Below are positions 42,172-50,530 of a stretch of 64,000 nt of DNA, one piece after another. This DNA is from Streptomyces caelestis (GTDB lineage: Bacteria; Actinomycetota; Actinomycetes; Streptomycetales; Streptomycetaceae), in NCBI RefSeq assembly GCF_014205255.1, contig NZ_JACHNE010000001.1, positions 5,022,001-5,086,000 of the forward strand, in the 5' to 3' direction. The notes under the pieces were generated by a model, which did no database searches, had not been told where the DNA came from, and worked only from the letters and a program-made list of their open reading frames with translations. Numbering within the stretch: the stretch's first letter is position 1; every line of letters starts with the position of its first letter. The position numbers and the translations under genes were made by a program.

Positions 42172-42860
42172 TCAACGCCGCCGCGTCTGAGGCTGCTGCG
42201 GGCATGGCGCGGCGGGGTGCCCCTCGACGTAGTGCGCTTGACCTTGAAGTGCTTCTTGCTGGTGGGGCGCTTGGCGGCGGTGCCGTCGCCCGGCTTCAAC
42301 CGCCTCAGTCCGTAGCCGACTTCGAGCTGGCGGGCCTCACGCTGGACGGCCCGCTGGTCGTAGTCGCGCTTGGGGCGGCGGCCGTCCTGGCGTACGAGGG
42401 TGGCGGCGATGTGGATGTGGTCGTCGGCGTGGTGGACGGCAACCAGCGGCATGCTTCCTCGTCGCCTTCGGGGGCGATGCCGGTGGCGGCCACGATCCGG
42501 CGGGCGATGTCCGCCCACTCGGCGTCGGTGAGGATCGGGTCCTGGGGTGCGGCACGGACGGGGCAGTGCCACACGGTGTATTTGGGTGCCTTGCCGCCCA
42601 GCATCTTCACGGGCTGGTCGAGCTGTGCGACGAGCTGCGCTTCCACTTCCGTCGGGTCGTGGTGAGGGCCGCGGCCGGGGTCGGGGGCGAAGTCGTTCCA
42701 GAAGGCCACCAGGGGCGGGTCGACGTGCTCTCTGAGCACCTCAGCCACTCGGACCCTGGCTTCACCGTCCAGCGAGACGCGCACCCGCAAGGCGATCGAC
42801 GACGCCTTCACGGGAGCCGACGTGGAAGGCGACCCACCCGGCACCCAGGGCACATACCGT
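42172..42860 (-). pseudogene. Frameshifted relaxase/mobilization nuclease remnant
   Basis: Two minus-strand frames join into one relaxase. The first has REHVDPPLVAFWNDFAPDPG and APKYTVWHCPVRAAPQDPIL through TDAEWADIARRIVAATGIAP to CRW; the second continues VAVHHADDHIHIAATLVRQD (the HxDxxHxH metal motif) to ~GYGLRRLKPGD. Loss of one G in GGG near 42444 explains the shift. The N-terminus and the 3' end are missing. It is a relic of an integrative/conjugative element. Confidence 0.8.
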
Positions 42861-42913
42861 GCACCCAGCGAATCCAATGTGCCCCGGCCGCCTGACGGCC
42901 CCTCTCCGACACC

Positions 42914-42943
42914 AAAAAAGGGCGAGGCCCGAAGACCTCGCCC
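42914..42943 (-). terminator. Intrinsic terminator with U-tract for the 42964 gene
   Basis: On the minus strand GGGCGAGG/CCTCGCCC (8-bp stem, 8-nt loop) is followed by six T residues, starting 20 bp after the stop of the leftward gene. This is a textbook Rho-independent terminator. Confidence 0.8.
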
Positions 42944-42963
42944 GCAGCCAGTGAAACCCCAGC

Positions 42964-43395
42964 TCAGGGCCACACAAGGCAATAAGGCTGATGCCCCGCC
43001 TCATGCAGCCGGTGCGAGAAGTCCTGCCACTCGTGCAGCAGTTGGTACACGTTGAACGCGTCCCGAGGCCCGCCCCGGTCCGGGACCGTCGACCAGATGA
43101 AGGCCGCCGCGCCCACCGTCTCCTCGCCGATGCCGCGCAGGGGGTCGACGACGGTCATCGGGAGTTTGACCACCGCGTAGTCGGGGTGCAGGACGACCAG
43201 TTCCAGGGGCGGCACCTTGTGCAGGGGGACGCCCTCGATGCCCGTCAGGACCATGGCCGCCATGGTCTCCGGCTTGATCTTCGTGAACATGCCGTTCATG
43301 CCGAGCTCGTCGCCGCCGAGTTCCTCGGGACGCATCGAGATCGGGACGCGGGCCGCGGTCGCGCCGTCCGGCGCGCCGAAGTACTTGTACGTCAC
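42964..43395 (-). CDS. Conserved hypothetical protein upstream of hemL
   Basis: 143 residues from GTG 43395 (MTYKYFGAPDGATAARVPIS). No TM segment or signal. Motifs include GMNGMFTKIKPETMAAMVLT and LHKVPPLELVVLHPDYAVVK and a terminal LLHEWQDFSHRLHEAGHQPY. It reads like a conserved Streptomyces protein; the family name is not known to me. Divergent from hemL across ~490 bp and ends at the terminator above. Confidence 0.72.
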   Translation of the reverse strand: MTYKYFGAPDGATAARVPISMRPEELGGDELGMNGMFTKIKPETMAAMVLTGIEGVPLHKVPPLELVVLHPDYAVVKLPMTVVDPLRGIGEETVGAAAFIWSTVPDRGGPRDAFNVYQLLHEWQDFSHRLHEAGHQPYCLVWP

Positions 43396-43860
43396 CCCCA
43401 CCCGACCACCATTCCTGCTCCCGGCCCGAAGATCTTCCACCCGGCGTTCAGTACGTCCGTCGAACCGCTCCGGTTCACTCGGCAGACCCTGAGTACGACG
43501 TAGTTCCTGCGTGTCCTCCGCTTCGCGCCGGTGCCTTCCCCGCCGGGCACGTCGAGGACCCAGGTCATCAGTCCCCTCGCCCAGTCCGCCACCGCGATGC
43601 ATATCTCCACCCGACTGCTTTTCTAGGACGCGTCGCCCCCGCCGCGCAACCCGATCATCGTGTCAGTGACCTCCCCCGCGGTCGCTCGCCGAAACGTGCG
43701 CTGAAACAACTGTCCGCGGGATCTACGCAGCGTCCGACCACCCTGGGCCGCTTGAGCTGTGTGTATCACGTCCCAGTCTCGCAGACGACGGAGGTTCGGG
43801 GACCGGTTGCAGGGCACTGTCCTACCCTGAACAGGTCACTCACACCCGGAGTCCGACGTC
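43396..43860. other. Long leader region before hemL
   Basis: About 465 bp with no confident gene. A minus-strand frame at 43623-43817 (GTG start, 64 codons; RRSRGQLFQRTFRRATAGEV then TDTMIGLRGG) is protein-like and might be a small gene. A 72-codon minus-strand frame at 43392-43610 overlaps it less convincingly. No clear promoter motif. Confidence 0.35.
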
Positions 43861-43880
43861 GTCGGAGAAGGTCGGAGAAG
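43861..43880 (+). repeat. 10-bp tandem duplication in the hemL leader
   Basis: GTCGGAGAAG occurs twice back to back, ending 9 nt before the hemL ATG. Each copy contains a GGAGAAG Shine-Dalgarno-like sequence. Confidence 0.6.
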
Positions 43881-43889
43881 TCGCAGGTC

Positions 43890-45206
43890 ATGAGCGAACT
43901 GGCATATCCGTATGAAGCACCGGCCTCGCAGGCTCTTTTCGACCGTGCGGCGGCCGTCACACCCGGTGGCGTGAACTCGCCGGTGCGGGCCTTCCGCGCC
44001 GTCGGCGGCACACCGCGGTTCATGGTGTCCGGCAAAGGGCCGTACCTGACCGATGCCGACGGGCGGGAGTACGTCGACCTCGTGTGTTCCTGGGGGCCCA
44101 TGATCCTCGGGCACTCGCACCCCGAGGTCATCGCCGCCGTGCAGGACGCCGTCGCCCGCGGTACGTCCTTCGGCACGCCCGGTGAGGGCGAGGTCGCGCT
44201 CGCCGAGGAGATCGTCGCCCGGGTGGAGCCGGTCGAGCAGGTGCGGCTCGTGTCCAGCGGGACCGAGGCGACCATGTCCGCGATCCGGCTCGCGCGCGGG
44301 TTCACGCAGCGCAGCAAGGTGATCAAGTTCGCCGGGTGCTACCACGGGCACGTCGACTCGCTGCTCGCCGCCGCCGGCAGCGGCGTCGCGACGTTCGCGC
44401 TGCCCGACACCCCGGGCGTCACCGGCGCCCAGGCCGGCGACACCATCGTCCTGCCCTACAACGACCTCGACGCCGTGCGCGCCGCCTTCGCCGCCCACTC
44501 CGGCGAGATCGCCTGCGTGATCACCGAGGCCTCGCCGGGCAACATGGGTGTCGTACCGCCCGCGGACGGCTTCAACCAGGGCCTCAAGGACCTCTGCGCC
44601 GAGAACGGCGCCCTCTACGTCTCCGACGAGGTCATGACCGGGTTCCGGACCAGCCGGGCCGGGTGGTACGGGGTCGACGGGGTCCGGCCCGACCTCATGA
44701 CCTTCGGCAAGGTGATGGGCGGCGGGTTTCCGGCGGCGGCCTTCGGCGGGCGCGCGGACGTCATGGCGCACCTCGCCCCGGCCGGACCCGTCTACCAGGC
44801 CGGCACCCTCTCCGGGAACCCCGTCGCCACCGCGGCCGGGCTCGCCCAGCTGCGCCTCCTCGACGACGCCGCCTACGACAAGGTCGACGCCGTCTCCGCA
44901 CAGATCCAGGAGCTCGTCACCGGGGCCCTGACCAAGGAGGGCGTCGCGCACCGGCTGCAGACCGCCTCCAACATGTTCTCCGTGTTCTTCACCGACCGGC
45001 CCGTGCGGAACTACGAGGACGCCAAGGCGCAGGAGTCGTTCCGCTTCGCCGCCTTCTTCCACTCGCTGCTCGCGAACGGCGTCTACCTGCCGCCGTCGTC
45101 CTTCGAGTCCTGGTTCGTCTCCACCGCGCACGACGAGCGGGCCGTGCAGCGGATCGCCGACGCCCTCCCGGCGGCGGCCCGGGCGGCCGCGGAGGCCACG
45201 GCATGA
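43890..45206 (+). CDS. hemL: Glutamate-1-semialdehyde 2,1-aminomutase
   Basis: 438 residues. Converts the HemA product to 5-aminolevulinate with PLP. GGVNSPVRAF N-terminus, CYHGHVDSLL, DEVMTGFR, and the PLP Lys in MTFGKVMGGGFPAAAFGG. ATG 43890 chosen as it fits the family start and follows the duplicated RBS-like unit. Overlaps the next gene by ATGA. It lies far from hemACD-hemB, as is normal in Streptomyces. Confidence 0.96.
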   Translation: MSELAYPYEAPASQALFDRAAAVTPGGVNSPVRAFRAVGGTPRFMVSGKGPYLTDADGREYVDLVCSWGPMILGHSHPEVIAAVQDAVARGTSFGTPGEGEVALAEEIVARVEPVEQVRLVSSGTEATMSAIRLARGFTQRSKVIKFAGCYHGHVDSLLAAAGSGVATFALPDTPGVTGAQAGDTIVLPYNDLDAVRAAFAAHSGEIACVITEASPGNMGVVPPADGFNQGLKDLCAENGALYVSDEVMTGFRTSRAGWYGVDGVRPDLMTFGKVMGGGFPAAAFGGRADVMAHLAPAGPVYQAGTLSGNPVATAAGLAQLRLLDDAAYDKVDAVSAQIQELVTGALTKEGVAHRLQTASNMFSVFFTDRPVRNYEDAKAQESFRFAAFFHSLLANGVYLPPSSFESWFVSTAHDERAVQRIADALPAAARAAAEATA

Positions 45207-45892
45207 GCGACCAGAAGAACAGCGACATCACCGTCGTCCACGTCATGCGGCACGGCGAGGTCGCCAACCCGGACGGCATCCTCTACGGGCGGCTGCCCGG
45301 CTACCACCTCTCCGACCTGGGCCGGCGCATGGCCGACCGGGTCGCCGAGCACCTCGCGCCCCGGGATGTGACGTACGTCGTCGCCTCCCCGCTGGAGCGG
45401 GCGCAGGAGACGGCGGAGCCGATCGCCAAGGCGCACGGGCTGGACGTCGCCACCGACGAGCGGCTGATCGAGGCCGGGAACATCTTCCAGGGGAAGACGT
45501 TCGGCGTCGGGGACGGGGCGCTGCGCAGGCCCGGCAACTGGAGGCACCTGCTCAACCCGTTCCGGCCGTCCTGGGGCGAGCCCTACGTCGACCAGGTCGT
45601 GCGGATGATGAGCGCGCTGAGCGCCGCGAAGGACCGGGCCCGGGGGCACGAGGCCGTCGTGGTCGGCCATCAGCTGCCGATCTGGATCGTGCGGTCGTAC
45701 GTCGAGCGGCGGCGGCTCTGGCACGACCCGCGCAAGCGGCAGTGCACGCTGGCGTCGCTGACGACCTTCACGTACCGGGGCGACCGGATCGTTTCTGTCG
45801 GCTACACCGAGCCGGCCCGCGATCTCGTCCCGGCGCATCTCCTCGCCGGTGCCAGGCCGGTGAAGGGGAAGGACAAGGCGTTCGGCGCATAG
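45203..45892 (+). CDS. Histidine phosphatase family protein (phosphoglycerate-mutase-like)
   Basis: 229 residues. The catalytic RHG motif is VMRHGEVANP (His near residue 16); SPLERAQETAEPIA holds the second Arg; the distal His is in VVVGHQLPIWIVR. Probably a phosphatase rather than glycolytic mutase; the substrate is unknown. Overlaps hemL by ATGA and is followed by the cytochrome c maturation genes, a conserved order in Streptomyces. Confidence 0.9.
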   Translation: MSDQKNSDITVVHVMRHGEVANPDGILYGRLPGYHLSDLGRRMADRVAEHLAPRDVTYVVASPLERAQETAEPIAKAHGLDVATDERLIEAGNIFQGKTFGVGDGALRRPGNWRHLLNPFRPSWGEPYVDQVVRMMSALSAAKDRARGHEAVVVGHQLPIWIVRSYVERRRLWHDPRKRQCTLASLTTFTYRGDRIVSVGYTEPARDLVPAHLLAGARPVKGKDKAFGA

Positions 45893-45950
45893 GCCCTTTC
45901 TGTTCGCTTCTGACGCCCTCGTTACGGAATCTGCAAATATCGGCGGAACC

Positions 45951-46007
45951 TCCCCGTTCATCACGTCCTCTGACTGGGTGACCACCAGAGAACGTGATGA
46001 ACGGGGA
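45951..46007 (+). promoter_or_regulatory. 57-nt hairpin covering the translation start of the lipoprotein gene
   Basis: Arms 45951-45966 and 45992-46007 are perfectly complementary over 16 bp. Inside, after one mismatch, CTCTG/CAGAG pairs for 5 bp, then TGG/CCA closes a GTGA tetraloop (GNRA type). The 3' arm contains GTG 45994, ATG 45997 and the ACGGGGA Shine-Dalgarno of ATG 46012. It could be an RNA switch that masks the RBS, an operator dyad, or a terminator of the hemL operon (no U-tract). Confidence 0.7.
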
Positions 46008-46011
46008 TGCG

Positions 46012-47295
46012 ATGCGCACTCTCACCCGCAGGGGAGCACTCGGAGTCGGCGCCGGAGCCGCCGCCGCCGTCGGACTGGCCGGCTGCGGCAGCCTCACCTC
46101 GTCGGACGACACGAACCATGCGGGAGGTTCCCCGGGCAAGGGGACCGGCAGCCCGAAGCCGACCGCCCGGCCGATCGGCGACGGCTCCACCGCCTCCACC
46201 GGCAAGCAGCCCCACCAGCCCGCCAGGCCCGAGCCGCTGGAGCCGGGTCAGACCCCGCCGCAGTTCGTCGTGTTCTCCTGGGACGGCGCCGGCGAGGTCG
46301 GCAACGGACTCTTCCCGCGCTTCCTGGACCTGGCCAAGGAGCACGGCGCGAGCATGACCTTCTTCCTGTCCGGGCTGTATCTGCTGCCCGAGTCGAAGAA
46401 GCGCCTCTACGACCCGCCGAACAATCCGCGCGGCGCCTCCGACATCGGGTACCTCACCGACGCGCACATCAAGGACACGCTGAAGAACGTCCGCCGGGCC
46501 TGGCTGGAGGGCCACGAGATCGGCACGCACTTCAACGGGCACTTCTGCGGCGAGGCCTACGGCTCGGTCAAGAACTGGACGCCGCGGCAGTGGCGCAGCG
46601 AGATCGACCAGGCGAAGTCCTTCGTCAAGGAGTGGCGCACCAACACCGGCTGGACCGACCTGCCCTCGCTGCCGTTCGACTACGACAAGGAGCTCGTCGG
46701 CGGCCGTACGCCCTGTCTGCTCGGCCAGGACAACCTGCTGCCCACCGCCCGCGAGCTGGGCTGGCGCTACGACGCCTCCTCGCCCGGCGGCCGTCAGGTG
46801 TGGCCGGTGAAGCGGCAGGGGCTCTGGGACCTGCCGTTGCAGCAGATACCTTTCCCCGGCCGTGGCTTCGAGGTCCTGTCCATGGACTACAACATGCTGG
46901 CGAACCAGTCCATCAGCACCACGAAGGCCCCGGCGCACAACTACCCGGGCTGGCGGGAGCAGTCGGCCCAGGCGTACATCCAGGGATTTAAGCGGGCATA
47001 CGAGACAAATAGGGCACCTCTCTTCATCGGCAACCACTTCGAGCAGTGGAACGGCGGCATCTACATGGACGCCGTGGAGGAGGCCTTCAAGCACATCGCG
47101 CGGGAGAAGGAGAAGGGCGCGGATGTGCGCCTCGTCTCCTTCCGGCAGTTCGTCGACTGGCTGGACGTGCAGAAGCCCGAGGTGCTCGACAAGCTGCGCA
47201 CGCTGGAGGTCGGGCAGCAACCGGCCGGTGGCTGGAAGGGGTTCATCGGAAAGGCCCCGGCAGGCGCCGGTACGCCCTCCGGGAATGCCGCCTGA
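46012..47295 (+). CDS. Lipoprotein with polysaccharide-deacetylase-like fold
   Basis: 427 residues from MRTLTRRGALGVGAG; GTG 45994 and ATG 45997 are alternatives inside the hairpin. The RRGALG start followed by AAAAVGLAGC suggests Tat export and a lipobox Cys. After a Pro/Thr linker, FVVFSWDGAGEVGNGLFPRF and MTFFLSGLYLLPES match the NodB/polysaccharide deacetylase fold, with GHEIGTHFNGHFCG as the zinc-type HxxxH region. Enzyme activity is not certain. A stretch of rare codons occurs at ~46984-47022. Precedes resA by 66 bp. Confidence 0.8.
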   Translation: MRTLTRRGALGVGAGAAAAVGLAGCGSLTSSDDTNHAGGSPGKGTGSPKPTARPIGDGSTASTGKQPHQPARPEPLEPGQTPPQFVVFSWDGAGEVGNGLFPRFLDLAKEHGASMTFFLSGLYLLPESKKRLYDPPNNPRGASDIGYLTDAHIKDTLKNVRRAWLEGHEIGTHFNGHFCGEAYGSVKNWTPRQWRSEIDQAKSFVKEWRTNTGWTDLPSLPFDYDKELVGGRTPCLLGQDNLLPTARELGWRYDASSPGGRQVWPVKRQGLWDLPLQQIPFPGRGFEVLSMDYNMLANQSISTTKAPAHNYPGWREQSAQAYIQGFKRAYETNRAPLFIGNHFEQWNGGIYMDAVEEAFKHIAREKEKGADVRLVSFRQFVDWLDVQKPEVLDKLRTLEVGQQPAGGWKGFIGKAPAGAGTPSGNAA

Positions 47296-47361
47296 AATGC
47301 GGTTTTCCGCCCGCAAGGGGGGTGGGCGAGAGCCCCGGAACGGACATGCGAAACTTTTCAC

Positions 47362-48009
47362 ATGAGTGCCGCCAGCCGCGCCCCCCTGCGCTCGAACCGC
47401 TCGACTCGTACGACCCTCCCGACCCGGGTCCGTCGCCGCGCCGCCCTGACCGCCGGTGTCGCCGTGGCCGCGCTGCTCGTCACCGCGTGCGGCTCCGGCG
47501 GCACCTCCGGCGGGGGCGGCAACACCAACTTCGTCACCGGCACCGACGGCATCGCGACGGCCGCCAAGGGTGAGCGCGCCCCGGCACCCGACCTGTCCGG
47601 CAAGACCATCGACGGCAAGACCCTCGACGTCGCCGACTACCAGGGCAAGGTCGTCGTCCTCAACGTGTGGGGATCCTGGTGCAACCCCTGCCGGGCCGAG
47701 GCCAAGTACTTCGCGAAGGTCTCCAAGGAGTACGCCGGCAAGGGCGTGCAGTTCGTCGGCATCAACACCCGGGACACCAACCTGAAGTCCGCCGCCGCCT
47801 TCGAGAAGGACTTCGGGATCTCCTACCCGAGCCTGTACGACCCGACCGGCAAGCTGATGCTCCGCTTCGAGAGGGGCACGCTCAACCCGCAGACGGTCCC
47901 CTCCACGCTCGTCCTGGACCGGGACGGGAAGATCGCGGCCCGTTCGCTGTCCGCGCTCAGCGAGGAACGGCTGCTGAAGATGCTCAAGCCGGTCGTCGCG
48001 GAGAAGTGA
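47362..48009 (+). CDS. resA: TlpA/ResA-like thioredoxin lipoprotein
   Basis: 215 residues. Signal and lipobox in LTAGVAVAALLVTACGS; thioredoxin domain with active-site WCNPCRAE and cis-Pro region TVPSTLVLDRDG. Reduces the haem-binding Cys of apocytochrome c outside the membrane, drawing electrons from CcdA. The ATG at 47362 has no Shine-Dalgarno; family N-termini support it. First gene of resA-ccdA-resB-ccsB. Confidence 0.92.
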   Translation: MSAASRAPLRSNRSTRTTLPTRVRRRAALTAGVAVAALLVTACGSGGTSGGGGNTNFVTGTDGIATAAKGERAPAPDLSGKTIDGKTLDVADYQGKVVVLNVWGSWCNPCRAEAKYFAKVSKEYAGKGVQFVGINTRDTNLKSAAAFEKDFGISYPSLYDPTGKLMLRFERGTLNPQTVPSTLVLDRDGKIAARSLSALSEERLLKMLKPVVAEK

Positions 48010-48010
48010 C

Positions 48011-48781
48011 GTGAGCGCGCTCACCCTCGCCGCGGTCGCGGACCCCAACGGCACGGTGCTCAACGGCGCCCTGCTGGTGGCCCTGCCCATCGCCCTGCTC
48101 GGCGGACTCGTCTCCTTCTTCTCGCCCTGCGTGCTGCCGCTCGTGCCCGGCTATCTGTCCTACGTCACCGGGGTCGCCGGCACCGACCTCGCCGAGGCGC
48201 GGCGCGGCCGGATGGTCGCGGGCGCCTCCCTGTTCGTGCTCGGCTTCACCGCCGTGTTCGTCTCCTCCGGGGCGCTGTTCGGTTACTTCGGCAACACGCT
48301 CCAGGAGCACAAGGACGTCCTGTCCAAGGTGCTCGGCGTGCTCATGATCCTCATGGGCGTCTTCTTCATGGGCCTGATGCCCTGGTTCACCCAGCGCGAG
48401 TTCCGGCTCCACCGCAAGCCGGTGGCCGGGCTGGTCGGCGCGCCCCTGCTCGGAGCGCTGTTCGGGATCGGCTGGACTCCCTGCATCGGCCCCACCCTGG
48501 CCTCCGTGCTGGCCCTCTCCTCCGACCAGGGAAGCGCCGGACGTGGTGCCGCCCTCACCGTCGCGTACTGTCTGGGCCTGGGCGTGCCGTTCGTGCTCGC
48601 CGCGGTCGCCTTCCGCAAGGCCCTCGGCGCCTTCGGATGGATCAAGCGCCACTACGTCTGGGTGATGCGGGTCGGCGGCACCATGATGATCGTGACCGGT
48701 CTGCTGCTGCTGACCGGCGCCTGGGACCGCATCGTGCAGGAGATGCAGGTCTGGTCCGACGGCTTCACTGTGGGGATCTGA
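48011..48781 (+). CDS. ccdA: CcdA-type thiol-disulfide transmembrane transporter
   Basis: 256 residues, GTG start one base after the resA stop. Six TM segments; the first redox Cys is in FFSPCVLPLVPGYLSYVTG and the second in GIGWTPCIGPTLASVLAL. Carries electrons from cytosolic thioredoxin to ResA. Confidence 0.95.
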   Translation: MSALTLAAVADPNGTVLNGALLVALPIALLGGLVSFFSPCVLPLVPGYLSYVTGVAGTDLAEARRGRMVAGASLFVLGFTAVFVSSGALFGYFGNTLQEHKDVLSKVLGVLMILMGVFFMGLMPWFTQREFRLHRKPVAGLVGAPLLGALFGIGWTPCIGPTLASVLALSSDQGSAGRGAALTVAYCLGLGVPFVLAAVAFRKALGAFGWIKRHYVWVMRVGGTMMIVTGLLLLTGAWDRIVQEMQVWSDGFTVGI

Positions 48782-48784
48782 TCC

Positions 48785-50530
48785 ATGAGCAAGACCACCG
48801 CCTCCGACCCGGCCCCGACCGCCGCCGAGAACCAGGAGCTGGGCGACGCCGGATCCCAGCTGTCCACCGCCCCCACGGAGGAGTCGCCCAACCTGCCCTC
48901 CCTGGGCGTCCTCGGCTGGGCCCGCTGGTTCTGGCGGCAGCTGACCTCCATGCGGGTCGCGCTGCTGCTGCTCCTGCTGCTCTCCCTCGGCGCGATCCCC
49001 GGCTCGCTCATCCCGCAGTCCGGCCAGGACGAGACGAAGGTCGCCGACTTCCGCAAGGGCAACCCCACCCTCGGGGACGTCTACGACAAGCTCGGCCTGT
49101 TCCACGTCTACAGCTCGGTGTGGTTCTCCGCGATCTACATCCTGCTGTTCGTCTCCCTCATCGGCTGCATCGTCCCCCGCACCTGGCAGTTCGTGGGCCA
49201 GCTGCGCGGCCGCCCGCCGCGCGCGCCCAGCCGGCTGAACCGGCTGCCCGCCCACACCACCTGGCGCACCACGGCCGAACCCGAGCAGATCCACAGCGCC
49301 GCCCTGGCCCTGCTGAAGAAGCGCCGCTTCCGCGCCCACCTCGCCGGTGACGCCGTCGCCGCCGAGAAGGGCTACCTGCGCGAACTGGGCAACCTCGCCT
49401 TCCACATCGCCCTCATCGTGCTCCTGGTCGCCTTCGCCTGGGGCCAGCTGTACAAGTCCGAGGGCAACAAGCTGGTCGTCGAGGGCGACGGCTTCTCCAA
49501 CACCCTCACCCAGTACGACGACTTCAAGTCCGGCAGCCTCTTCACCTCCGACGACCTGGTGCCGTTCAGCTTCAACCTGAAGAAGTTCACCGGCACCTAC
49601 GAGCGCAGCGGCCCCAACAAGGGCACCCCGCGCGTCTACCAGGCCGACCTCACCTACAGCGCCGGCCCCTACGGCAAGGACGAGAAGACCACCGTCCGGG
49701 TCAACCACCCGCTGGAGATCGGCGACGCCAAGGTCTACCTGGTCAGCCACGGCTACGCCCCGGTCATCACCGTCCGCGACGGCAAGGGCAACGTCGTCTA
49801 CGACGACGCCGTACCGCTGCTGCCGCTCGACGCCAACGTCACCTCCTCCGGCGTCGTCAAGGTCCTCGACGGCTACCGCAACCCCGAGGGCAAGAAGGAA
49901 CAGCTCGGCTTCAACGCGTTCTTCGTGCCGACCTTCGGCGGCGCCGCCAGCGGCACGATGCTGTCGCAGTTCCCCGCGCTGGACTCCCCGGTGCTCGCGC
50001 TGTCCGCCTACCACGGCGACCTGGGAGCCGACTCCGGCATCCCGCAGAGCGTGTACCAGATGGACAAGACCAACATGAAGGAGTTCAAGGACTCCCAGGG
50101 CAAGCTGTTCAAGAAGCTGCTGCGGCCCGGCGAGACCATGGAGCTCCCGAACGGCGCAGGTACGGTCACCTTCGGCAAGGACATCAGGGAGTGGGCCGGC
50201 TTCCAGGTCGTCCAGGAGCCCGGCGGCGGCTGGGCCCTCGCCGGGGCCCTCGCGGCCATCGGCGGCCTCGCCGCCTCCCTGTTCATCCAGCGCCGCCGCG
50301 TCTGGGTGCGCGCGGTCAAGGGCGCCGACGGCGTCACCGTCGTGGAGATGGCCGGCCTCGGCCGCAGCGAGTCCGCCAAGGTCCCCGAGGAACTCGGCGA
50401 CCTCGCCGGGATCCTCTACGACCAGACACCGGCCGCGCCCGGCCCCCACGACCCCGCAGATTCCCCCGACACCGACCAGGAGCCGGGTACCGAAACCCCC
50501 GTACCTGCCGAAGGGGCTGAGAAGCAGTGA
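48785..50530 (+). CDS. resB: Cytochrome c biogenesis protein ResB/CcsB-type
   Basis: 581 residues. TM helices near ~58-78 (VALLLLLLLSLGAIPGSLIP), ~118-138 and ~205-222, a large extracytoplasmic domain (PFSFNLKKFTGTYE ... FGKDIREWAGFQVVQEPGGG) and a last TM near ~485 (ALAGALAAIGGLAASLFIQR). With CcsB it forms the System II haem lyase. The C-terminal tail is Pro/Glu-rich. Stop overlaps the next start (GTGA). Confidence 0.93.
   Translation: MSKTTASDPAPTAAENQELGDAGSQLSTAPTEESPNLPSLGVLGWARWFWRQLTSMRVALLLLLLLSLGAIPGSLIPQSGQDETKVADFRKGNPTLGDVYDKLGLFHVYSSVWFSAIYILLFVSLIGCIVPRTWQFVGQLRGRPPRAPSRLNRLPAHTTWRTTAEPEQIHSAALALLKKRRFRAHLAGDAVAAEKGYLRELGNLAFHIALIVLLVAFAWGQLYKSEGNKLVVEGDGFSNTLTQYDDFKSGSLFTSDDLVPFSFNLKKFTGTYERSGPNKGTPRVYQADLTYSAGPYGKDEKTTVRVNHPLEIGDAKVYLVSHGYAPVITVRDGKGNVVYDDAVPLLPLDANVTSSGVVKVLDGYRNPEGKKEQLGFNAFFVPTFGGAASGTMLSQFPALDSPVLALSAYHGDLGADSGIPQSVYQMDKTNMKEFKDSQGKLFKKLLRPGETMELPNGAGTVTFGKDIREWAGFQVVQEPGGGWALAGALAAIGGLAASLFIQRRRVWVRAVKGADGVTVVEMAGLGRSESAKVPEELGDLAGILYDQTPAAPGPHDPADSPDTDQEPGTETPVPAEGAEKQ

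Noticed and set aside
43392..43610. 72-codon minus-strand frame before hemL
   Set aside because: Overlaps the start of the conserved 42964-43395 gene out of frame and has no RBS or family resemblance.
43623..43817. 64-codon minus-strand frame in the hemL leader
   Set aside because: Protein-like end (TDTMIGLRGGGD) but no RBS and no known family; left as a remark in the gap entry rather than called.
47984..50449. 821-codon minus-strand frame across ccdA and resB
   Set aside because: Gly/Glu/Val-rich mirror of coding sequence; the plus-strand genes have TM and catalytic motifs and tight overlaps.
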